64,000 nucleotides of DNA. It comes from Saururus chinensis. Lineage: Eukaryota; Streptophyta; Magnoliopsida; Piperales; Saururaceae. The position numbers were made by a program, and so were the translations under genes. The notes below the pieces were generated by a model. That model was not told the DNA's origin. It worked only from the letters and a program-made list of their open reading frames with translations, and searched no databases. Positions 1 to 11,333 of the stretch are shown one piece after another. The DNA is taken from NCBI GenBank assembly GCA_035235625.1, contig CP141147.1:12451001-12515000 (forward strand), given 5' to 3'. Positions within the stretch are counted from its first letter, which is position 1, and each line of letters opens with the position of its first letter.

Positions 1-420
1 GGTCAAGTAAATCTCTGATTTGAAGCCTTAGTGTAGGCACTACTTTGGTCAAGTAAATCCCTGATTTGAAGCCTTAGTTTAGGCTCCACTTTGGTAAAGT
101 AAATCCCTGATTTGAAGCCTTGGTTTACGCTCCACTTTAGTAAAGTAAATCCCTGATTTGAAACCTTGGTTTAGGCTCCACTTTGGTCAAGTAAATCCTT
201 AATTTGAAGCCTTAATTTAGGCACCACTTTGGTCAAGTAAATCCCTAATTTGAAGCCTTGGTTTAGGCTCCATTTTGGTCAAGTAAATCCCTGATTTGAT
301 GCTTGTGTTTAGGCTCTACTTTTGCTTATCTTGATCCCTGATTTGCAGCGTACATTAAGGTTTTACTTTTGCTTATGTAAATCCCTGATTTGAAGCCTTA
401 TTTTAGGCTCTACTTTGGCC
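1..420 (+). repeat. 46-bp tandem repeat, about 9 units
   Basis: GGTCAAGTAAATC recurs exactly 46 bp apart (positions 1 and 47) and continues, with point changes, to about 420. Each unit carries CCTGATTTGAAGCCTT and TTTAGGCTCCACTTT. The same array appears reversed at about 30720-31380. It lies within the long LTR. Confidence 0.85.
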
Positions 421-599
421 AAATGAATACCAAATTCTCAGCATTGATTTATGCTATAATCATGATAAGAGAATACCTAAATCTCAGCCCTAGTTTAGAT
501 TTATTGTTGCATATCTAATACTTAATTATCAGCTTTGTTTTAGATTATAATCTTGCTGAATGAATCCTTAATGTTAGAGCCTTAGTTCATGTTTTGTTC

Positions 600-890
600 A
601 TGCTTATTAAGTCTCTGAATTTCAGCCTTGATTGTGATATACCATAGGTTGATTATTGATGTTTGTTTCAGCCTATGTTGTTCTTGAATTTCAGCCTTGA
701 TTGTGATATACCTTAGGTTGATTATTGATGCTTGTTTCAGCCTACATTGCCCTTGAATTTCAGCCTTGATTGTGATATACCTTAGGTTGATTATTGATGC
801 TTGTTTCAGCCTATGATGTCCTTGAATTTCAGCCTTAATTGTGATATACCTTAGGTTGTTAATTGATGCTTGTTTCAGCCTGAACTTGTC
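600..890 (+). repeat. 69-bp tandem repeat, about 4 units
   Basis: TTGAATTTCAGCC starts at 684 and 753, a 69-bp period, and each unit includes TTGATTATTGATGCTTGTTT. Because 69 is a multiple of three, the minus strand reads as an open frame with a 23-residue repeat (582-908). I consider that a by-product of the period, not a gene. Reverse copies lie at about 30320-30540. Confidence 0.85.
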
Positions 891-1149
891 ATGTTGGGTG
901 GCTGACATGAGATGTTCATCTCAGCCCCAAATCCTTTTCATTAGAATGTTGGATTGGTCAGTTCATCTCAGCATGAGTCTGAGTCCTTGTCATAATGATT
1001 AGAGTGCATGCTTATGCCCTAAGTTTTCCTTTTATCTTGCAAATCATAAGAGTCAATTGCAAACATAATAGGGTGTGATTAGTATTATATCTTTCGATAC
1101 ATTAAGTCATACATCCATTCAGCATTGTGTTAGTTCACAACAATAGCCA

Positions 1150-1560
1150 TAGCGGTAATCTTTTAGACCCTTGTGGTCTCCGTTTATTTGGGACGATAGG
1201 TCCCTACAAATGCGCAAACTAGGTTTTTGAGCATCATGGAAGGCTCATCTACCTCTGGCCAGTGTGTCCATGAGCACAGCTGGTACCTACATCTCTAGGC
1301 TCATGGCTAATCCAGGTGGATCTCTAGAGATGATAGGATTTCTGATAATAGCCTTGACGATATTCTTTTAGACCCTTGTGGTCTCCGCTACTTTGGGACG
1401 ATGGATCCCTGCAAACGTGCAAACCAGGTTTTTGAGCATCATGGAAGGCTCATCTACCTCCAGCCAGTGTGTCCATGAGCATAGCTAGTACCTACATCTC
1501 TAGGCCCATGGCTGATCCAAGTAGATCTCTAGAGATGCTAGGATTTTTGTTAGCATACAA
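1150..1560 (+). repeat. ~208-bp direct duplication inside long LTR
   Basis: Two adjacent copies run from TTAGACCCTTGTGGTCTCCG to CTCTAGAGATG, at about 1160-1340 and 1370-1545. The reverse copy C (29650-30070) also has two; copy B (27640-27820) has one. The duplication therefore marks a subfamily. Confidence 0.8.
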
Positions 1561-2448
1561 TTACTCCTTTGAGCGGGGGTCAGTATTTTCAGGTAACAAT
1601 TAGTGCATTGTTTCCTGAACGGTGTTCATTGTCTTGTGCATTGTGTTGGTCTTTATTGGTTGAAGGTCAGCCCATGTTTCTGAGCTATGTTATATTCAAT
1701 GCTCTGTATATTACCCTTATGTGGTACTGTTTGCAGGATGTTAGCATTAATTATCGAACAATGGTTCGAGAGATAATTAATAACATTATTTGATATTGCT
1801 TGTTAATTAGACAAGTGGAACGATTAAAGGACTTGCATAAATTGTAGGTTGCTTTAACATACATAAGCATTGCATATGTGATGCTATGCTTCTTAGTATA
1901 GTGTAGTTCTAGACAGAACTACATCTGGATCCGATCTTATTGGAAACATTGGAGATGTTGTCTGATGAGTACGTAGGCAACTAACATTGGGTGATGTTGG
2001 CCCGATCCGAAAAATATTAATAAAACCTTTTGTTCTTTGGAAGCTCTTGTCCTGAAGGCAGAGAGGTTCCATTATTGTTGTTGTGGTTGTTTGGTTTGGT
2101 TGGTTGCAGATTCTCCACGAGACAGCAAGTGCAAAAAAGGAGGCGAGCACAAGATGAAGTTTCTACGTTTCTGCAACTCCGGTACGTAATTGTTTCTTTG
2201 GCGTGAGAGTTAACTTGTTATTTATTTTTAGATAGATGAAGAACTTGTACTTAGATGGATGAGCTGGCCTTGGTGAATTTTCAAACGTGTAGTAATATCA
2301 ATGTATTTGATATTCATATTTGTGAACCCTGGTTATCACGACCTGGATATTTAATCGAATGGTTTATTTTGTATTTAAGAAAAAAAAAATTTCGTGACTA
2401 CCGTTCACGCAATTTTTAGAAAGGGTTTTAAAAATCCAGGTCGTGACA

Positions 2449-2839
2449 ATAAAGAATAATATTATGGAGGTGTGTTCTAGTTTGTGATGTGCAGGATGTT
2501 TACAGGTCGAAGACCACACCACAATAGGATTGCAGATTTATATATTAAGGGGGAGAGTCATTGTTGGATAATCTATCTAAATCTAATCATGAAATAAAGA
2601 ATTATAATTTTTATATTTTTTCAGATGATGGGTTGTAGTGTTTTGTCATGAAATAGTTAAAGGTAGAGATTATAAGAATATAAGTGTCCTTATGTGATGT
2701 ATTGGCTTATTGTTGTGAGAAAAAAAATGTCATGAAATTGTATTTTGAATAAGTTTATAGCATGAAGATAGATTTCTGAAGATGGAATGAAAAGAAGACT
2801 CAATTTCATGTTTTTGTCAAGTAAATGAGAGTCTAATAT
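2449..2839 (+). mobile_element. Probable Ty1/copia 3' end: polypurine tract and LTR start
   Basis: AAGGGGGAGA at 2547-2556 followed by TGTTGGATAATC at 2562 is the usual arrangement of a copia polypurine tract and LTR start. The LTR is cut at 2839 by the AATAT-flanked insertion and may resume at 18369. No integrase or reverse transcriptase is readable upstream, so the call rests on this short motif alone. Confidence 0.35.
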
Positions 2840-3429
2840 TGTCAAGACTGAGGTTTTTTCTTATATTTAATTAAAATTTTTGATAATATTTTATGTCAAA
2901 ATACGAATCTAAATCAAATGAAACCGCAAAATTCAAAACATGTGAAAACAAATTTTATAAATTAATCCATTTACAAACAAACTAATATTCTTAGGCATAA
3001 CCCAAAACAAAAACATAAAAGTGAAACTTTCCATGGCCATGGTCTTTAAAAACATGTACATCCAGGCCTGTCTGAGTACAAGTTCTTCAATAGTCTGTGT
3101 TCTGATTCATACACATATGCACATGTCCAGAAGAATAACATATTTAACTCTCACCTTAATCAATACATGAGATCATTGCACCAAAATCCACATAGCTTCA
3201 CACAAGTCCGTTGTACTCAAGGTTGAGTAAAAATAGTTCACCACAGGGAATAGTCCAGTCCAAAAAGCTATCGATCGACCTGCAAAAGCCTCTAAACGGA
3301 GGGGCTAAAAATAGGATAAGTGAGTATTTTCATACTAAGTAGAAAAATACCTAGTAGGGGAAATAAATCAATGAACTTCGTAAGTTCATCCATAGATGCA
3401 TTCATGCAACTACACATGAAACAAGAAGT

Positions 3430-3768
3430 TGTTGTGCCCGATGTGGGTACAATCGGTACAAGGAGTTCTACATAGGGAAAGGGGAGAAAGTAGGAAGAAA
3501 GGGGGAATAAACTGGAGTCTTCTATTAGCATACCCGAACCAAGGAGGGAGACAACCCTTTATGGGGATTTGTGCCCTCTCACATGGGGCGTCATGCCGCT
3601 AGTGGGCCCGGCTATCTCGTGGTCCACTAGCGTGTCTATCATAGTTTATTAACTAAATACAAATGCAGATCATCCACTTACATTAGGAAACTAGCCTAAT
3701 GTACCGAAATAAAGATAATAGTGTACTGAAATAAAGATAACTGATGAATCATGTGCACGTGCACAACA
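3430..3768 (-). repeat. 3' LTR of deleted chromovirus
   Basis: 339 bp, bounded by TGTTGTGCCCGATG and CACGTGCACAACA on the plus strand. Adjacent to it (3769-3795) the minus strand reads GCGGAAGCGTGGTGGAG, the polypurine tract. Confidence 0.85.
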
Positions 3769-4345
3769 CTCCACCACGCTTCCGCAAATGCCTTGTCCTC
3801 AAGGCGACCAAGCTGGATAGCGAGACATGAACTCATTCTCTGTCATCCACGTGGCATCCTCAAGAGATTGTCCTTGCCAAGAAATCAAAACCTACATAAT
3901 AATGTGGCCGAAATAGCAGACACGACGCTTATCGAGCATCGAGGCCTGAACCAGGTTGGGAGAAACAACTGGGCCCATCAAGGGTGGTGGTGGAGTATTC
4001 GTGGCCCAAGATGAGTCACCTATGCAGTGGCGCAACCTGGAGACATGAAAGACAGGGTGGACCAGAGAACCTGGCGGTAGGGCAAGGCAGTAAGCCACTG
4101 GACCAATACGCTCCACTACAACATAGGGGCCATGGAAGTGGGGGGCGAGCTTGGTATGCTCGGGCTGAAACAAGGAGGTCTAGAGCTGAGGAAGAACAGA
4201 CATAAACCAAGTCACCCACCACGAATTCCCTGTCAGTGTGATGACCATCATAAACTTGCTTTATCATGTTCTGCTTAAGCTGGCGAAGAACCTCGTCCTG
4301 TGTCTGGAGCATATAATTGACCTCAACTACCAACGAGTGATGGGG
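3769..4345 (-). pseudogene. Integrase C-terminus and chromodomain relic
   Basis: The minus strand encodes the tail of a chromovirus integrase. It contains YDGHHTDREFVVGDLVYV, the GPY/F module with [21 protein letters not shown], then [10 protein letters not shown]. After a frame change, LISWQGQSLEDATW is a chromodomain-like ending, which in this class of integrases is thought to guide insertion into heterochromatin. The frame is broken between these blocks, and the DDE catalytic core is absent because the internal deletion junction lies near 4335-4350. Relic only. Confidence 0.8.
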
Positions 4346-5640
4346 AACATACTATAACAAGTCAGCCCCATCCGTCTGAGTTCCCTCCTCATCAATCTCC
4401 TCCACGAGAAGGCTTCCGTTGATGGAACACCGGTGCCCCAGAACGAACTTCTCATCATGGCGAAAATAGAGGCCCTTCAACTAGCGTTCCTCCATCCGTG
4501 TGGGTGTGAGACACCGCACAATCTGGCCGGGCTGAGTGGAGTGTTGGCCAGGGCGGCTGGCAGCTGTGATGCTGGTCAGGGAGGCAAGAGGAGAGGTGCT
4601 CACAGCAGGCTAGGGAAAGAGCCCCAGCCGACCTCCTTGTCGCTGCCGAGTCAGCTTCTCTTCCTCAATGCATGTGTGGTGCATGACATCTCGCATGCTG
4701 GAGCAGGGGAAGTGATGCATCTCTTTAGAAATCTCCGGTTTGAGCCCTCGTTTGAATGTGCCCACCAAGGTAGCCACCGACCAGTTGAGAAGGTGGTTGG
4801 CTACCTTCAAGAACTCCATATAATAGGCCCTGACAGTGGTGGTTTGGCGCAGTGATGAGAGCATTTTGTTGAAGTCCTGAAACTCGCTCGGGCCAAATTG
4901 GATACACAGCTCGTCGGAGAAGGCGGTCCAAGTGGGGTAGCATACCTCCTTCTTGAAGCTCTGGATCCATACAGAGGCATCTCCATCTAGGTGAAAGGCC
5001 GCGATGAGTAGACGTTCTACCTCTTAGTGCATTCCTTGGTGGGTGAAAAACTTCTCCGCCTTGTACAACCATTCCACTGGATTGTCATCCCCATTGTAAC
5101 GAGGGAATTGGAGGTGGGCCAAACGAGGTTGAGCCCCTCCTCATGGTTCACCGCATGGCCCCGGGTACTCCTCCCAGTCATCCTCCATCTCCGGAAACAA
5201 GTTCCTAGGGGGCGGCATTACTGGGGCATTTTCCCAAATACCTGGAGTGCCTCATATTTCCCAGGCCTAGCACCTCCCATCAATGCCCCGGTCGACTGTG
5301 CCAAAGCGCACTGGGCCGTGGGGGACTTGAGTGTCACTGTCTGCTAGTGCTGGGGGAGCAGGAATTTGCAATTCATGGGGCTGTGATGGACCTCCCTTCC
5401 CAAGGACAGCAGGGGGCGACCCGGGCAGGAGGGGCCCAGTGCGCTCAGCCTGCAACTGCGCAACAGCCACGCCCATGCTCAATGCTTTCAGCGCTGTCAT
5501 GATCTCTGTTACAGTGGGTTCATTGGTTGTTACAGGAACGGCCTTTGGACTGTCTGCTGAGGCAAGAGCCTCCTTCTCTGGAGGAACGTCAGGGGCTGCG
5601 GCAGCTTGCTTGCCTTGTGCCATGTCTGGGGATTGTAAGA
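4346..5640 (-). pseudogene. gag relic
   Basis: Reading begins near 5626 (minus strand, MAQGKQ) with a low-complexity Ala/Pro-rich N-terminus to about 5267. After frame changes comes the Ty3 gag core: NPVEWLYKAEKFF near 5070, FHLDGDASVWIQSF near 4990, then LRQTTTVRAYYMEFLKVAN and TFKRGLKPEI (4864-4700). A cysteine-poor end contains ERxLKGLYFRHDEKF and GHRC near 4440-4490, where the family normally has Cys residues of a nucleic-acid-binding knuckle. Several frameshifts and stops make it non-functional. Gag would form the cytoplasmic particle that packages element RNA. Confidence 0.8.
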
Positions 5641-5653
5641 GCTTTGATACCAA

Positions 5654-5969
5654 TGTTGTGCCTGATGTGGGCACAATCGATACAAGGAGTCTACGCAGGG
5701 AAAGGGGAGAAAGTAGGAAGAAAGGGGGGAATAAACTAGTCTTTTATTAGCATACCAGAACCAAGGAGGGAGATGACCCTTTATAGTGAGTCATACCCTC
5801 TCACATGGGGAGTCGTTCCGCTAGTGGGCCCGGCTATCTTGTGGTCCACTAGTGTGTCTATCACAGTTCATTAACTAAATACAAATGCAAATCATCCACT
5901 TACATAAGGTAAACTAGCCTAATGTATTGAAATAAAGATAACTGATGAATCATGTGCACGTGCACAATA
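5654..5969 (-). repeat. 5' LTR of deleted chromovirus
   Basis: 316 bp, close to the LTR at 3430-3768. Immediately inside (5640-5653) the plus strand reads TTTGATACCAA, so the minus strand gives TTGGTATCAAAGC, complementary to the 3' end of initiator tRNA-Met apart from one or two bases. Confidence 0.85.
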
Positions 5970-8900
5970 GAAGTACATGCAGCATAAATCAAGTGTCTTA
6001 CACTCATAGTATTGCACTAGCTAATATTATACTTACTTTTATAGCGTACTCTTATACTTACACTTACAGTTACATTTACACTCTGAATAGGAGTCTTACC
6101 ATCTTACTCATACAATCAAACATTTACACTTACAACATACACATACTCGTACGAACTTACTTGTATGACCTTACTCGTACAATCTTACCCTTACACATAA
6201 ATGTACTCTTATGTCTTCCTTAGAAGCTCATACTTACACTTACTCTGAATCTTACACATGCTATTTACTCAAAATCTGATGCATATAACTTACTCTTAGT
6301 GTCGTACACATACTACCGACAACTGAAGCTCATTACAATTAATAATCTCTAGGATCGGAAAGGAAGGGAATGCCACTGGGGCATCACCTTAACCTTTGTG
6401 GAGCAACTAGACGCCATGGACTTTTCCGAAGGCAAGGCACACCTATGCTCATGGGGCACATGATCAAAGAGGTAAAAGCAGATCCATGATACTACTTACT
6501 TGAGCGTGAAAATGCCCACACTCTGGGGCCATACAGTGCCAACTAAGGGCAGAAAATATATGGTGCCACTCTTGGGCAGGAATCTTATAGTGATACTCTT
6601 GGGCAGAACATACAGTGCCATCTGTAGGTAGAAAACATACAGAGCCCATGAATGGCATAAACTTATAGCGCTCTCAATAGAGCATCAAACATTTGGGCCG
6701 AAATACAACACCAAGACCAATCTTGAATGATAACACCATGGCTAGACCAGGAAGGATGCTTAGTCTCGACTAGCTCGAACACGGAACTTAATCCGTCAAA
6801 ACCCTCACTCTCAACTCACAACATTATCAAATTAGGGTTACTTACCATTCAAGTTCGTATGAGGTAACTTATGCATGTATAATTATGTTCTGAACTACTT
6901 CCGTCTTACAGTTTTCAGCCAACCAAGCTAGAACCATGCTGGTTCTAAAGCCTTAGTCCACAAGGGTAACATACTCCAACTTAACTCATCCAATTGTACT
7001 TAGAACTCACTGTTACCCTTACAGTTACAGATCTTTGTGTAACCTTGTCAAACTCGTATTCCATTTCAACGTATGCTTACCATTATATACTTACAGCCTT
7101 GCATCTTTCACCGTCCGCCTAAAAACCAAAATGTCTTACTCGAACTCCTCCAATGGAATCCTCTAAACCAAAGTCTCGTCAACAAGCCCTTACTAATTCC
7201 TTACACATTATTCTTTCATTACAACTCTTATTACGTACATTATGCGTGTACAATTATGTTATTATCTCTTACTAACTCACAAGCCCCCAAAAGTGCTCTA
7301 AATCTTAAGTCTTCAAAATTCTTGCATCCCCTAAGTCTCTTGCTCGTAGCTCCATCATACCCTCAAACTCAATCTAAACTGATCCTCCAATCTAATAAAG
7401 TCCAACCTTTGCCCGTCATTCATAAGTCTTTCCTTGCCCGGCATACCATTGTAATTTTCACATCATAATCCTTGAAATACCCCTTTGACAAACTTTCAAT
7501 CAAATGCCCATAATCGTGCCCATCGACTACAGTCCACCAGCCCACAAATGAAGACCTATCACATGCTCCAATCACATACACATAGTTCATAACAACTTAC
7601 TACCATACCCTTAGTCTTTACTAACATACACAATTCACATACATGAAACATGCTCATTTAATCAGCATTTATCATGCAAAACATTAAGTTATAAACTCCT
7701 AGCATTCTACTACACAATCAAAGCATGCTATAATGAAATTACTAGTTCAAGGTCCCCTACCTCGTAATCCGTGTGAGTTTGATGGCGAGCAAACAATGGT
7801 GGCAGTGTTGATGACGGAATATGAGGCCAAAAGTATCGCACTGAGAGAGTTGTTGTCTCGAGGATTTTCAGAAATGCTGGAATTAATCTCGATAAGATTA
7901 GACTAATATCACTCAAAGCAAAGGTTGGGTGCACTAAGATGGCCAGACATAAGGTCGTGCCACTAGAAATGGTAAAAGCGACCCCAGAATGGGGGTGACT
8001 GATTGGAGGTCAGCCAACATTTTAAAACACTTGTTGTCCACAAATTGTTAAAATAGACTGCATACTACATCTAGCGGCAACAATTTCGCATTGTCGAAGC
8101 CTCACAACATGGCGGAGGGCTTGGTTGCATACTCACGGACATAGGAGAGATAGAGGAGGGATTTATACCGCCATATTGCCTAGTGATGGAGTCGTTCCAT
8201 ACTCATATGCCATAAAGGCGATGCCTTTAACCTAAACTGCACGCACAACACAAGCGAGCATGGTAAAGGGGAACCCTAGGGGAGGACAGGATGTCGGTAG
8301 TCAAACAGGGAAGACGTGGGGTTTGCCAGTGGCAGTCCCCCAAACAAACTTGAGGGCATTAAGGGCCATTGAAGGTGGCCGACAAATCATTGTATGAAAT
8401 GTCATGCATCAAACACTGCTTACAGTGGAGGATATGGGTATGACAGTGGTCGAGCCTTCGATGGCTCGTGTCTAATGGCTGACAATGTTACTTCCCCTTG
8501 GAAGGATCTGATTTCTAGGACTCTTTCCTTGCAAGTTTTGGGTCGTGTGTAACAGGAAGTGGGGGTGCAGAGCTAGAATTGGGCCAAAAGCTCTTGCCCT
8601 TGCTATCACTGGGCCTAGGCAGAGCCCATGTTGGTCAGACATGCGGCCCAAGTCCATGCAATATCAAGCTAGACACGTTGGCTTGGGTTTGAGCAGGGCC
8701 CATCAGCAGCAGTCAGAGACGTACCCCAGAGTTTAGGGGCATCTGGTGTGTGCAGAAGATTTGTAGTGGAGGCCAAGAGCGGCGGTCCCTTGCTGATATT
8801 GGGTCAAGCCGACATCCGCAGCTGTTCACTTACTGATGAGGGCAGCAGAATAGCTAGTCAAAGAAACGAAGAGACCCGATTTAAATGGGGCGACAGTCTA

Positions 8901-9407
8901 GTCTACCAAGTTGGTGCAGTAGACACGCATCACAAGGCATGAATGGCCAGACTGGGCTGGGGGCCGGACTTGGAATACAACGGTGACGTAGCAATCGCAC
9001 ACTGCAGCTAGTTGGATGGACACCGATCAGAGTTAATTTGGAATCTAGCGTTGGCGAATCGACACCACTAAACTAAAACAGGGCAAAGTCTCTGTGTTTC
9101 GGGCTGAGTGGAGAATTGGGGCTTGGAGGAGAGGAGAATAGGCACAAGAGTGGTGGTTACTTGCTGTCATTGGCATGAGATGGAGCCGGCAACGGTGAGC
9201 TGAAGCTCCTCTGACCACTCAGCCACAGAAAATCAGAAAAACAACCAAAAAAAGGGAAGAAATGCTCTGTCCGGATCGGAAAAGCTGCGGAAAGAGGGGT
9301 GAAGGGCCGGGAGACAGCCAATGGCCGATCGAAGGTGGCCAGTGACCAGCGGCACAGCTGCAGCTCGCAATGAACAAAAAAATGGAAAAGAAGGGGTGGA
9401 ATGGTTT
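5970..9407 (-). repeat. Body of long LTR L1, between nested insertions
   Basis: No gene is recognised. 5975-6350 is rich in TTACTC/TTACACTTAC runs. 6470-6670 holds short imperfect repeats. 6700-7740 is AT-rich and unstructured. 7740-9400 is more GC-rich, with purine runs near 9240. The architecture (AT-rich 3' part, GC-rich part nearer the promoter) resembles copy B. Short open frames here do not resemble any protein I know. Confidence 0.5.
6500..6665. repeat. Short degenerate repeats (~40-45 bp)
   Basis: GGGCAGAA and ATACAGTGCCA recur at about 6550, 6594 and 6604, with CACTCTTGGGCAG between them. They lie in L1, at the place where related LTRs carry the 208-bp duplicated module. Confidence 0.5.
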
Positions 9408-9805
9408 TGTTTGGACCGGTGTCCACAACGGCCTAGCAGCAAGGGTAGGGGAAGGGAGTAGCACTTGATGACCGAGAAAGAGGAGAGGGAGCAGCATGGC
9501 CGCCATGAAGGAGGGAGTAGTAGAGAGGAAAGGAGAGAGATAAGAGACACAATAATCCATTCACTAGCCAATTAGGGCATAGCCCTTATGCTTAAATAGA
9601 GAATCATGATGGGTTCACTAACAAAAGCCTAAAAGCCTACTAAGCATTATTATTTCGAAATAACAATAAACTCCCTAATAATTATGAAACAACTAATAGC
9701 CCTAGGCCACCCTAAGGCCTACACCCCCTTATTAACAATAACATAATTAAAGCCTATTGGACTGGCATGTGACCCTGATAGTAGACCCTTAGGACGGTCA
9801 CAACA
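9408..9805 (-). repeat. 3' LTR of E1
   Basis: Plus-strand boundaries are TGTTTGGACCGG and GGTCACAACA. The terminal TGTTTGG corresponds to TGTTGTGG in the sister LTR at 15739, a small change at the outer end. Purine tract GCAGAAGAATGGTGGAA (minus strand) abuts it at 9806-9822. Confidence 0.8.
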
Positions 9806-9822
9806 TTCCACCATTCTTCTGC

Positions 9823-11333
9823 ATCACCTCGTCCTCGAGGTGACAAAAAACTCATAGCATCGGGCCATCATAGAGAAAGCAAGGAATAGCTGGCCCAAAA
9901 CTTGCAACGAAGCAAGCATGCTCAAGTGCTTTGAGGGAATGATCCGGGGAGGTGCAGTGTGCATGGGTCAACTTGGCAGCACTAGGAGGCAACTTGGCGG
10001 ACCCCAGAAGAGCCATTTCCACATGCTAACGTGGTTGGAACCAAATAGAGGGGTAAGCAGAAAGTTGGGTTTGCTCATACTCGATTCAAGCCCGTGAGAC
10101 AAGAAGAGGCACGTGCTGCTCAACCTTTCCTGTTCTGGAGCGGGGCCCAACTTCATAGCCCGATGTTGAGAAATGTCCACTTTGAAAATATTCTCGACCA
10201 ATATTTTGTACCCAATTGGGAGAGCAAGCACGACTAGTTGATTGGCAATGCAAGACACCTTTCCAAATCTGTCTGAGGTAAAGAGGAGCTGGTGATGTGC
10301 AAAAATCAGGGACCAATATTTGCAGCAATGAAGATGGCGCCATGAGGTAGAATCTCTGACATTTGTGAAATATTTTCTATCAATCCGACATCTCCAAAAG
10401 GAAATAATGGAAAATATATTGAAGGAAATCTTGGGCTGCCCTTGTAGAGTTGGAAGAGATATTTCTAGGCAAGGCATAGGAAGATTCTTGCCAAAAATTG
10501 GACCCAATTGCAATCATTGTGTGGCATACACTAATATTGAAAGGAGATTTCTTGCCCGCTAGAGAAGAATAATCCTAGATTCCCAATATTTTTTAGCCCA
10601 AATGGAGGATAAGGAATTGATTGTTCACCATCACTCGCTTGCAATCTCCACAAAATCAGCTTCGGATATCCTTTATCGAGTTGCCATATTGCATGAAGAA
10701 ACTTGCCATGGCTGTTGGAGAAAATCTAGGGAGAGCCCTCCTTAGGAAGATCTTGCCATGATTATCAGAAGGCAAATATTCCTCCTTTGCAATCAAAAGA
10801 GAAAGTTGCTAGAAGAAGCTCAATTTGCGGGAGAATCCAGCTGTGATTTCCACTATAGGGTAAGAGATTAGTTTGGATATTCTCGATTGGATCACCAGTC
10901 AGCAAAAACTTCATGCAAGCATCGATCAAAATATAATTTGGGAAGGAATTATGGCTGCAATTGGTAGGATATCAATCTAAGCTAGATTCTTGGCGAAGAT
11001 GATTGTCGCCGAGGTTGGCCAGCCATGGCCAAAGCATGCAATGTGCACACAATTGTCGTGGCTGGAACAATGGCGGTCTATGAGGGAACTGCTTGGAGAC
11101 ACCAGCAAGGCGGAGCTGAAGGCTGATCCCAAGGCAGCACGTCACTAGGCAAGGAGATAGCGAGGTAGTCGAATTGTTGCTCCCAATCTTCGGTAATCAG
11201 TCAAGAGTTGAAGTTGGCATGCATTTGCACCGATTTGATGAGGAAGAGGTTGAGCTCGGCATGGATGAGGAGCATGTCAGCGCTGGGGTGGCGCGGGAAC
11301 ATGAACTTGCACTTGCCATCGGAGTGGAAGGTG
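9823..11333 (-). other. E1 interior, 3' half: no recognised protein
   Basis: A 181-codon minus-strand frame (9968-10513) and shorter overlapping ones are open but match nothing I know. Near 11200-11330 the minus strand reads smoothly (HSDGKCKFMF...AELNLFL), and the same HSDG region recurs in E2 near 47435, so this part is shared family sequence. There is no retroviral pol motif. It could be an element-specific gag-like region or an unidentified captured host sequence. Confidence 0.4.

Larger units (their letters stand above)
1..2448 (+). repeat. Long LTR, copy A (3' portion; start lies outside the window)
   Basis: The right end is GGTCGTGACA at 2439-2448, the same terminus as the copy ending at 28757 and the mirror image of the start at 28761. 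It shares tandem-repeat blocks with those copies, in the same order. No primer-binding-site-like sequence follows 2448, so I cannot tell a solo LTR from a fragment. It is non-coding; the short reading frames inside arise from the repeats. The Ty3/gypsy assignment is inferred from the TG...CA termini and the 5-bp target duplications of the sister copies. Confidence 0.7.
3430..5969 (-). mobile_element. Deleted chromovirus-type Ty3/gypsy element, TSD GAAGT
   Basis: GAAGT at 3425-3429 and 5970-5974 flanks an element with two LTRs (3430-3768 and 5654-5969). On the minus strand the order is 5' LTR, initiator tRNA-Met primer site, gag, a deletion, the integrase C-terminus with chromodomain, a polypurine tract and 3' LTR. 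Protease, reverse transcriptase, RNase H and most of integrase are missing. A complementary deletion derivative of the same family lies at 54932-57011 and a solo LTR at 13528-13876. Confidence 0.85.

Noticed and set aside
1-420. CRISPR-like array (regular 46-bp repeats; also 19990-20615 and 30720-31380)
   Set aside because: Units are contiguous and diverged with no unique spacers, and they lie within LTRs of a plant genome.
4433-5750. Plus-strand frames of 106-140 codons
   Set aside because: They lie opposite recognisable gag on the minus strand.
9157-9571. Overlapping minus-strand frames of 89-113 codons
   Set aside because: Pro/Ser/Leu-rich translations of a purine-rich strand; three frames are open at once, and no motif is present.
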